Below, piece by piece: positions 1 to 3,997 of a stretch of 5,629 nt of DNA (its first letter is position 1; each line of letters starts with the position of its first letter). This DNA is from Chitinophagaceae bacterium (GTDB lineage Bacteria; Bacteroidota; Bacteroidia; Chitinophagales; Chitinophagaceae). The DNA is taken from the NCBI GenBank assembly GCA_947452875.1, contig CANGEZ010000157.1, positions 1-5,629 of the forward strand, in the 5' to 3' direction. A program made the translations under genes and the position numbers. The notes below the pieces were generated by a model, which did no database searches, was not told the origin of the DNA, and was given only the letters and a program-made list of their open reading frames with translations.

Positions 1-1
1 G

Positions 2-1744
2 GATGGTGTTCCGGCTTCCAATAATGTGATGTACACACTTGGATTTGCAAGTGCAAATGCATTTGGTGGTGGTGGACTTGCTGATAATGGAGTCATTACA
101 GATGCATCCGGAAGTTATCAAATGGCTAGCTATACTAGTAACAACGCATTGATCGTGCCGCGAAGTCAAAATGGTGATTTAACCTTGAACACCCCGGCAA
201 GCTTTAGCAAAATTCGCTTATTGTGTTTGTCTACAGAAGGCTCTGCTTTAGTTAATTTAAAATTGTTTTTTACAGATGGAACTACAACTAATGCATTGAA
301 TAATGCCACTATCAATGATTGGTTTAATACCTCAGCGAATACTGTTTTATCAGGATTTGGAAGATGCGTAAGAGCAACACCTGCTACTAGTGCAAGCGCA
401 TATCCCAGCAACCCCAAGATGTTTTATTTGGAAGTTTCCTTAAGTTGTGCAGACGCTCAAAAATCACTGCAGAAAATAAACATTTCCAATGTAACAACGG
501 CAGGTACAAACGCACCGTTCCCAAATGCGATTTTCTTTGCTGTTTCAGGTAAAGCAAACAGCAGCAATGTTATTTCAAGCATAACTAATGCTACATGTGC
601 AGTTAACGGAAGCGCCACATTAGCCATAACAGGATCTGCAGCACCTTATTCCGTTTCTTGGAATACCACTCCTGCTCAAACGGGTCTAACAGCAACCAAT
701 TTGCCACAAGGAAATTATGTAGCAACAATTACAGATGCCAACGCTTGCACATCTACTTATAATGTCGGTATTACTTTGGATAACAACCTGACTGTAACAG
801 CTCATATCGACACCACTATTTGTCGCGGCGCCTCATTTGCAGCTAACACCATCAGCAATGCAACAACGTATAGCTGGAGTCCTACAACAGGAGTTAGCAA
901 TCCCAATATTGGCAATCCCACACTTTCACCTACAACAACAACTACATATACAGTTACAGCTACATTAGGCTCTTGCAATCTTTCAAGAACTTTTACGGTA
1001 ACTGTGGATGCACCAACTATCAGTCCTCGTCTTGATACGACTATTTGTAACGGCGCTTCTTTTATTCCTAATATTTCGAGTAATGCTACAGATTATACTT
1101 GGTCTCCAACAACAGGCGTAAGCAATCCTAATATTGCCAACCCTGTTCTTTCACCAACAACAACCACTACTTATACAGTTACAGGTACTTTAGGTGGTTG
1201 TACATCTACAAGAACATTCACTGTTTCAATTTCTCAGTCGGTTACAGTTGATGCAGGTGCTCCGGTAACCATTCTTGAAGGGTATACCGCTCAATTGCAA
1301 GGAATAGGTACATCAGGAACTTATCTGTGGTCTCCGGCGTCTAGCTTGAATTCAGCAACTGTTTCGAATCCAATCGCTTCTCCGGTAACAACTACGCAAT
1401 ACTATTTGACCATAACAACAGCTGCAGGATGCACCAACACGGATAGTGTATTGGTAACCGTTGTGCCTTATTGCATTAAACCACTGAATGCGTTTTCTCC
1501 AAACGGAGATGGAATCAATGAATATTGGCTGGTGACAAACAATAGTTGCACATCTAATGTGAATGCTTATGTATTCAACAGATATGGTACTAAAGTGTAC
1601 GAATCAAATGATTATCAAAACAACTGGAATGGCACCTATAAAGGCAAACCGCTTCCAGATGGAACTTATTATTACATCTTGAATTTTACTCTGATTACAG
1701 GAAAGAAAATAACTGCAAAAGGAAATGTTACGATTATTAGATAA
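2..1744 (+). CDS. T9SS-secreted multi-domain surface protein with SprB repeat, Ig/PKD-like modules and CHU_C sorting domain (5' partial)
   Basis: The reading frame is open to the left edge, so the GTG/ATG at 26/29 is not the true start and any signal peptide is outside the window. Numbering from GTG 26, residues 1-178 form a beta-rich module (GGGGL near 14-18, TPASFSKIRLL 56-66, DWF 98-100, FGR 111-113, PFPNAIFFAVSG 164-175) that has no family name I know. Residues 183-249 match a SprB-type repeat. Residues 257-331 and 332-406 are near-identical Ig/PKD-like repeats (WSPTTGVSNPNI, SPTTTTTYTVT), and 407-480 is a diverged third copy. Residues 483-572 are the CHU_C domain (NAFSPNGDGINEYW, VFNRYGTKVY, LPDGTYYYIL, final VTIIR). 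By family knowledge such proteins cross the outer membrane through the type IX system and are released or anchored at the surface, often in adhesion or gliding. The ligand is unknown. Paired cysteines with equal spacing (266/317, 341/392) suggest disulfides. A strong terminator follows. Confidence 0.95.
   Translation, partial: DGVPASNNVMYTLGFASANAFGGGGLADNGVITDASGSYQMASYTSNNALIVPRSQNGDLTLNTPASFSKIRLLCLSTEGSALVNLKLFFTDGTTTNALNNATINDWFNTSANTVLSGFGRCVRATPATSASAYPSNPKMFYLEVSLSCADAQKSLQKINISNVTTAGTNAPFPNAIFFAVSGKANSSNVISSITNATCAVNGSATLAITGSAAPYSVSWNTTPAQTGLTATNLPQGNYVATITDANACTSTYNVGITLDNNLTVTAHIDTTICRGASFAANTISNATTYSWSPTTGVSNPNIGNPTLSPTTTTTYTVTATLGSCNLSRTFTVTVDAPTISPRLDTTICNGASFIPNISSNATDYTWSPTTGVSNPNIANPVLSPTTTTTYTVTGTLGGCTSTRTFTVSISQSVTVDAGAPVTILEGYTAQLQGIGTSGTYLWSPASSLNSATVSNPIASPVTTTQYYLTITTAAGCTNTDSVLVTVVPYCIKPLNAFSPNGDGINEYWLVTNNSCTSNVNAYVFNRYGTKVYESNDYQNNWNGTYKGKPLPDGTYYYILNFTLITGKKITAKGNVTIIR
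794..1243 (+). repeat. Two tandem 225-bp Ig/PKD-like coding repeats
   Basis: These are two in-frame copies of a 75-residue module, at about 794-1018 and 1019-1243. Both contain a DTTIC motif, then WSPTTGVSNPNI, then LSPTTTTTYTVT, with the cysteine pair 51 residues apart in each. In the 12-residue WSPTTGVSNPNI block the protein is identical but 5 of 12 codons differ silently. The duplication is therefore not recent, or has been held by selection on the protein. A third, more diverged module (YLWSPASSLNSATVSNPIASP) follows at a 76-residue offset and lacks the first cysteine. Confidence 0.9.
1472..1741 (+). other. CHU_C / type B T9SS C-terminal sorting domain
   Basis: This marks the last 90 residues of the secreted protein. 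It starts at the CIKPLNAFSPNGDGINEYW block and includes VFNRYGTKVY, a WNGTYKGKPLPDGTYYYIL block and the closing GNVTIIR. The pattern is that of the gliding motility-associated C-terminal domain (TIGR04131/PF13585), which directs cargo through the type IX translocon. Two cysteines (483 and 508) could form a disulfide. The domain is complete to the stop codon. Confidence 0.95.
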
Positions 1745-1791
1745 GGCAGTTTAATTGTATAGTCCTAAATAAGTTGACAAGTTTTATAAAG

Positions 1792-1824
1792 TCCCGGTTG
1801 CTTCAGGTAGCCGGGATTTTTTTT
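1792..1824 (+). terminator. Rho-independent terminator of the T9SS cargo gene
   Basis: A 10-bp stem (TCCCGGTTGC with GTAGCCGGGA, including two G:U pairs) closes a TTCAG loop and is followed directly by eight T residues. The core TCCCGG/CCGGGA is perfect. It lies 47 bases after the stop codon at 1744. There is no comparable T-run on the other strand, so it works in the plus direction only. Confidence 0.93.
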
Positions 1825-1847
1825 GTAAAAATGTAATAGCTGTTTTC

Positions 1848-1879
1848 ATATTGCGATATTGCGATATTGCAATATTACG
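1848..1879. repeat. Four-copy 8-bp tandem repeat (ATATTGCG)
   Basis: Copies are ATATTGCG (1848-1855), ATATTGCG (1856-1863), ATATTGCA (1864-1871) and ATATTACG (1872-1879). The third copy with its neighbour makes the 12-nt palindrome ATATTGCAATAT (1864-1875). GCTGTT at 1839-1844 and AACAGC at 1893-1898 form an inverted pair around the array. The array is non-coding and lies after the terminator. It could be a slippage-prone satellite or a cluster of protein-binding sites. Confidence 0.85.
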
Positions 1880-1908
1880 TCCACCCAACTCGAACAGCCA
1901 AATATTTT

Positions 1909-1944
1909 CACTAATGTTTCTTCAGTACCACTTAATTTTCTTCA
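1909..1944. repeat. Imperfect 20-bp-period direct repeat
   Basis: CACTAATGTTTCTTCA (1909-1924) and CACTTAATTTTCTTCA (1929-1944) agree at 13 of 16 positions and are offset by exactly 20 bp, about two helical turns. A further CACTTAAT occurs at 1995-2002. This might be a pair of binding sites, but chance similarity in AT-rich DNA is quite possible. Confidence 0.35.
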
Positions 1945-1950
1945 AGCTTA

Positions 1951-1966
1951 TTTTTACTGGTAAAAA
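1951..1966. repeat. Short AT-rich inverted repeat
   Basis: TTTTTACTGGTAAAAA is a 7+7 inverted repeat around a TG centre. As RNA it would form only about six A:U pairs with a CTGG loop, which is too weak for a convincing terminator. It may be an operator half-site pair or chance. Confidence 0.4.
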
Positions 1967-2042
1967 ATCAACAATCGTTCAAACTTTATTAGTTCACTTA
2001 ATAATTACTTTCAACAAATTTAATTATTGAGAAATCTGTAAT

Positions 2043-2050
2043 TATCTTGC
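2043..2050 (+). promoter_or_regulatory. Possible Bacteroidota -7 element for the DUF3050 gene
   Basis: TATCTTGC lies 20 bases before the ATG at 2071. It resembles the phylum's TAnnTTTG -7 element with one T missing. The only TTG nearby (2027-2029) is just 13 bases upstream, shorter than the usual spacing for the -33 element. The position is right for a short leader, but the match is poor. The A-rich stretch before the ATG, without a Shine-Dalgarno site, is normal for this phylum. Confidence 0.25.
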
Positions 2051-2070
2051 GCCTCAAATTTTAAAAACAC

Positions 2071-2847
2071 ATGAATCCCCATATTGATAAAATAAATCAG
2101 GAAATTGAACCCCTACGTCAGCAGATTATCAATCATAAAGTGTATTCAGTTATCAATACCCTCGATGATTTGAATGTTTTCATGAAGTATCATGTATTTG
2201 CAGTATGGGATTTCATGTCGCTATTAAAAGCGCTGCAAAATAATTTAACCTGCACATCAGTTCCCTGGTTTCCGGTAGGTTCGGCGGATACCAGATTTTT
2301 AATCAATGAAATTGTTGTTGGTGAAGAATCAGATGTTGATCAGGATGGTAACAGAAAAAGTCATTTTGAAATTTATCACGATGCTATGAAACAATCTGAT
2401 GCCGATTCTTCATGCATAGACTTGTTCGTGCAAACATTAAAACAAACAAAAGATTTTCAATCGTCATTCGAAAAAGCCAATGTGCCAACTGCTGCCCAAA
2501 AATTTGTTCAAAATACTTTCGAAATTATCAATTCCGGGAAAGCCCATTTACAAGCAGCGGCGTTTACATTCGGAAGAGAAGATATAATTCCGGGCATGTT
2601 CCATTCCATTATCAACGACATCGATAAAAAATTCCCCGACAGCATTTCCATTTTCAAATATTATCTTGAAAGACATATTGAAGTGGATGGTGGTCATCAC
2701 AGTCATCTTGCTTTGGAAATGACGGCTAATCTTTGTTGTACAGATGAACAATACTGGAGTGAAGCTACAGACACTACCATTCAAACACTTAAAAGCAGAA
2801 TTGCTCTGTGGGATGCTGTTTATCATGAAATTAAAAAGTTGGATTGA
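2071..2847 (+). CDS. DUF3050 family protein, heme-oxygenase-like fold, putative non-heme iron enzyme
   Basis: This is a complete 258-residue protein, close to the usual length of DUF3050 (PF11251). Family marks are KYHVFAVWDFMSLLKALQ (39-56), the VVGEESDVD..G..SHFEIYHDAM block (82-106), FTFGRED (165-171) and the RHIEVDGGHHSHLALEM block (201-217). The protein is soluble, with no signal peptide or membrane segment. The family has no established reaction; I recall it being placed with heme-oxygenase-like helical proteins. H202-x3-D206-x2-H209 matches the spacing of helix-3 metal ligands in heme-oxygenase-like diiron enzymes such as chlamydial CADD. E100/H103, E85/E86 and E170 are candidate further ligands. 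An iron-dependent oxidase or oxygenase role is therefore an inference. ATG 2071 is the only sensible start. The gene ends in tandem stops TGA TGA (2845-2850). It has its own spacers on both sides and no obvious pathway partner. Confidence 0.85.
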   Translation: MNPHIDKINQEIEPLRQQIINHKVYSVINTLDDLNVFMKYHVFAVWDFMSLLKALQNNLTCTSVPWFPVGSADTRFLINEIVVGEESDVDQDGNRKSHFEIYHDAMKQSDADSSCIDLFVQTLKQTKDFQSSFEKANVPTAAQKFVQNTFEIINSGKAHLQAAAFTFGREDIIPGMFHSIINDIDKKFPDSISIFKYYLERHIEVDGGHHSHLALEMTANLCCTDEQYWSEATDTTIQTLKSRIALWDAVYHEIKKLD

Positions 2848-2876
2848 TGAATTTTCCATTTGTTTGATTAGCTTTA
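2844..2876 (+). promoter_or_regulatory. Possible Bacteroidota promoter for the acyltransferase gene
   Basis: TTG at 2844-2846 and TAGCTTTA at 2869-2876 are separated by 22 bases. This fits the phylum's TTG-N17-23-TAnnTTTG arrangement with five of six conserved bases in the -7 element. The -33 part overlaps the DUF3050 stop codon. Transcription would start near 2882 and give a leader of about 55-60 bases containing the palindrome at 2911-2924. Confidence 0.4.
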
Positions 2877-2893
2877 TGAATAATCAAATAAAT
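2858..2893. repeat. 13-bp inverted repeat / hairpin after the DUF3050 gene
   Basis: ATTTGTTTGATTA (2858-2870) pairs with TAATCAAATAAAT (2881-2893) over 13 positions, with one G:T wobble, around a 10-nt loop. It begins 10 bases after the stop at 2847. No T-run follows, so it is not a canonical intrinsic terminator. It may protect the 3' end of the DUF3050 mRNA, act as an operator, or take part in control of the next gene. The possible -7 element lies in its left arm and loop. Confidence 0.75.
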
Positions 2894-2899
2894 TCCTGA
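2876..2899 (+). other. Duplicated gene start: seven-codon mini-ORF MNNQINS
   Basis: ATGAATAATCAAA at 2876-2888 is identical to the first 13 bases of the acyltransferase gene at 2940-2952. In its own frame it reads MNNQINS and stops at TGA 2897-2899; the real protein begins MNNQKNY. The 64-bp offset puts the two copies in different frames. It could be a leader peptide, a remnant of a small duplication, or coincidence in AT-rich DNA. Nothing shows that it is translated. Confidence 0.4.
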
Positions 2900-2910
2900 C
2901 CTGCTTGTGA

Positions 2911-2924
2911 CATCAATATTGATG
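2911..2924. promoter_or_regulatory. Perfect 14-nt palindrome in the acyltransferase leader, operator candidate
   Basis: CATCAATATTGATG is a perfect palindrome that ends 15 bases before ATG 2940. It has no spacer, so it suits a dimeric DNA-binding protein; as RNA it could form only a five-pair stem with an ATAT loop. It lies downstream of the possible promoter, where a repressor would act as a roadblock. No regulator gene is present in the window. Confidence 0.4.
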
Positions 2925-2939
2925 ATTTATTAAGAGTTG

Positions 2940-3986
2940 ATGAATAATCAAAAAAACTATATATCTGGAATTAGCGGATTAAGAGCGTTGAGTATCATCA
3001 TGGTGCTAATGTCTCACTGGGGTTATTTTCATCCGAAAGGAATATTTTTCATAATCAATAATGGCGCTTTTGGTGTAAATGTATTCTTTGTGATTTCAGG
3101 ATTTCTAATCACAACATTATTGATAACAGAAGAAAACCATTCGGGTAAAATTTCACTTCGGAATTTTTATATCAGAAGAACACTCCGGATTTTCCCCGCA
3201 TTCTATTTTCTATTGTTATTTTATTTTGTACTCCAACTTTTTCACGTTATTACCATATCTGTTCCAAGTTGGATCACTTCTTTGACTTACACTAAATATT
3301 TTCCAATAAAAAACGGAAATGATAATTATACATTTCATTTTTGGTCATTATCTATTGAGGAACATTTTTATTTGATCTGGCCATTTTTGTTTTCCTATTT
3401 ACCAGGTGCTAGAAAAAAAATATTAATATTTCTTGCCTGTGTGTTTCCCTTGCTGAGAATGTTATTTTATAAATACGACATGTTTTGGCCATACGGAGAT
3501 TACTCTATCTTTTACAGAGGTGATGGTATTGTTTGGGGATGTATTATCGCTTTTTATCAGAATGATATAGTCGAATTTTTTAAAAGAAAAAAAGTGCTGA
3601 TATATTTGCCCTTTGCAATATTGCTCTTCTTATTATATATTGATCGAGTGAATGTCGAAAGTCCAAGCAAGTTGCATCTAGGTTATTTCAATTTGCCATT
3701 CGGAGGCAGTATTGGAACACTTACCAGTATTTGCATAGGATTGATTATCATCATAACGGCTTATTTCAAAACCTTATGGTCTTCGTTGTTGAACACAAAG
3801 CCTTTGAATTATATCGGAAAATTATCCTACAGCCTTTATCTGTATCAGCAGATATTTTTATTGCATTTTAAATTCACTATGAACAACCAGCTATTAGTAT
3901 TTACCTTGTTCATCACAATGGCATTATTTTCCTACTACATAATAGAATTACCTTTCTTGAAACTGAAGAAAAAATTCAACGTTTAA
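2940..3986 (+). CDS. Acyltransferase 3 (OafA/YrhL-like) integral membrane acyltransferase
   Basis: This is a complete protein of 348 residues. Members move acyl groups, usually acetyl, from cytoplasmic donors onto sugars of lipopolysaccharide, exopolysaccharide or other envelope glycans in the inner membrane. Visible family marks are GLRALS (13-18), the conserved first-helix histidine H26 in MSHWG, GVNVFFVISGFLIT (45-58), FYIRRTLRIFPAF (76-88), FWSLSIEEHFYLIWPF (134-149), RGDGIVWG (193-200), YIGKLSYSLYLYQQ (291-304) and the late IELPF (335-339). I count about ten hydrophobic segments, the usual AT3 layout, with no added SGNH domain. In the YLWH-type motif the histidine is a glutamine (Q303), a variant seen in other members. 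ATG 2940 is preferred over TTG 2937, three bases upstream. There is no polysaccharide cluster around it, so the substrate cannot be named. The stop is five bases from that of the convergent protease gene. Confidence 0.95.
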   Translation: MNNQKNYISGISGLRALSIIMVLMSHWGYFHPKGIFFIINNGAFGVNVFFVISGFLITTLLITEENHSGKISLRNFYIRRTLRIFPAFYFLLLFYFVLQLFHVITISVPSWITSLTYTKYFPIKNGNDNYTFHFWSLSIEEHFYLIWPFLFSYLPGARKKILIFLACVFPLLRMLFYKYDMFWPYGDYSIFYRGDGIVWGCIIAFYQNDIVEFFKRKKVLIYLPFAILLFLLYIDRVNVESPSKLHLGYFNLPFGGSIGTLTSICIGLIIIITAYFKTLWSSLLNTKPLNYIGKLSYSLYLYQQIFLLHFKFTMNNQLLVFTLFITMALFSYYIIELPFLKLKKKFNV

Positions 3987-3997
3987 AATAATTATTT
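3986..3997. repeat. AT-only palindrome across the convergent gene ends
   Basis: AAATAATTATTT is a perfect 12-nt palindrome that covers the last base of the acyltransferase stop, the 5-base gap and the stop plus last codon of the protease gene. It is too weak to act as a GC-rich terminator stem. It may simply reflect two facing TAA stops in AT-rich DNA. Confidence 0.35.

Larger units (their letters stand above)
1745..2070. other. 326-base intergenic region
   Basis: This gap lies between the T9SS cargo gene and the DUF3050 gene. It holds a strong rho-independent terminator (1792-1824), a 4 x 8 bp tandem repeat (1848-1879), an imperfect 20-bp-period direct repeat (1909-1944), a short AT-rich inverted repeat (1951-1966) and a weak promoter candidate just before the next gene. 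I found no convincing small gene, tRNA or riboswitch in it. The rest is plain AT-rich sequence. Confidence 0.8.

Noticed and set aside
26..31. GTG/ATG near the left edge as the start of the secreted protein
   Set aside because: The same frame is open to position 2 with protein-like sequence (DGVPASNN), there is no signal peptide after the ATG, and this family needs one. The gene is 5' partial.
166..417. 83-residue minus-strand open frame inside the secreted-protein gene
   Set aside because: It lies wholly opposite a well-supported coding region and has no recognisable domain or promoter.
1774..1790. TTGACA followed by TATAAA as a sigma-70 promoter
   Set aside because: The spacing is only about 5 bases, and the main sigma factor of Bacteroidota does not use this consensus. 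It also sits just before the terminator.
1848..1879. The 8-bp array as a CRISPR array
   Set aside because: Repeats are far too short, there are no spacers and no cas genes are nearby.
2412..2859. Open frames in other frames over the DUF3050 gene, on both strands
   Set aside because: They overlap a recognised family protein and their translations look like out-of-frame, low-complexity sequence.
2937..2939. TTG 2937 as the acyltransferase start
   Set aside because: ATG follows immediately at 2940 and adds no loss of conserved sequence. The upstream TTG would add only one residue.
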